The notes under the pieces are model-generated. The model saw only the letters and a list, made by a program, of their open reading frames with translations. It was not told the origin of the DNA and made no database searches. From an uncultured bacterium (lineage in GTDB: Bacteria > Edwardsbacteria > AC1 > EtOH8), in the NCBI GenBank assembly GCA_937958665.1, contig CALGNM010000119.1, forward strand, positions 1-5,199: a stretch of DNA of 5,199 nt. Direction: 5' to 3'. Positions 5,191 to 5,199 of this stretch are shown here, piece after piece; the first letter of the stretch is position 1; each line of letters starts with the position of its first letter. Made by a program: the position numbers and the translations under genes.

Positions 5191-5199
5191 CGAATACGA
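5191..5199 (+). other. Probable 8-nt i7 sample index plus first P7 base
   Basis: Directly after the constant TruSeq adapter come CGAATACG and one A. In library molecules that place is occupied by the i7 index followed by ATCTCGTATGCC of P7, so the last A fits the start of P7. These bases are synthetic, not genomic. Confidence 0.85.

Noticed and set aside
1-5199. CRISPR array, tRNA, rRNA or insertion sequence
   Set aside because: No regularly spaced repeats, tRNA-like or rRNA-like stretches or transposase genes are seen. The insert is almost fully covered by minus-strand genes.

Overview
This is a short metagenome-type contig, not an intact genomic locus. Bases 1-45 are the end of an Illumina P5/TruSeq read-1 adapter. 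Bases 5157-5190 are the TruSeq read-2 (P7-side) adapter, followed by what looks like an 8-nt index. The genuine insert is about 46-5156. It is GC-rich by eye (not computed), and all seven real genes lie on the minus strand. They are closely spaced, most have a clear Shine-Dalgarno site, and they look like one operon. The organism is bacterial and probably uncultivated. The protein families recall candidate phyla such as TA06/Edwardsbacteria or WOR-3, or Chloroflexota-like lineages, but that is a weak inference from memory, and there is no marker gene in the window.

In transcription order (high to low coordinates) the layout is as follows. (1) 5156-4930 is the last 74 codons of a protein resembling the C-terminus of the glutamate mutase L (GlmL/MutL) family; its 5' part is lost at the adapter. 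(2) A 70-nt gap holds a hairpin. (3) 4859-3738 encodes a 373-aa soluble protein with lipoyl/biotinyl-like segments, an alpha/beta middle and a KOW-like C-terminal barrel. (4) 3671-3282 encodes a 129-aa protein with a STAS/SpoIIAA-like pattern. (5) 3194-2028 encodes a 388-aa protein with a signal peptide, an FnIII-like domain, a membrane helix and a cytoplasmic domain resembling DUF6754. (6) 2015-1353 encodes a 220-aa polytopic membrane protein. (7) 1350-505 encodes a 281-aa protein anchored at both ends, with a large probable extracytoplasmic domain. (8) 503-46 is a polytopic membrane protein cut by the other adapter.

The last four genes are separated by only 12, 2 and 1 nt, and their ribosome binding sites lie at or inside the preceding gene. 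They are therefore probably translated together and may form one envelope complex. The two upstream soluble proteins (MutL-like and KOW) and the STAS-like protein are likely cytoplasmic partners. No known function explains the set. It is the best candidate here for an undescribed system, although the individual families seem to recur in other bacteria. Both terminal genes are artificially truncated, and translations that run into the adapters contain well-known adapter-derived peptides.
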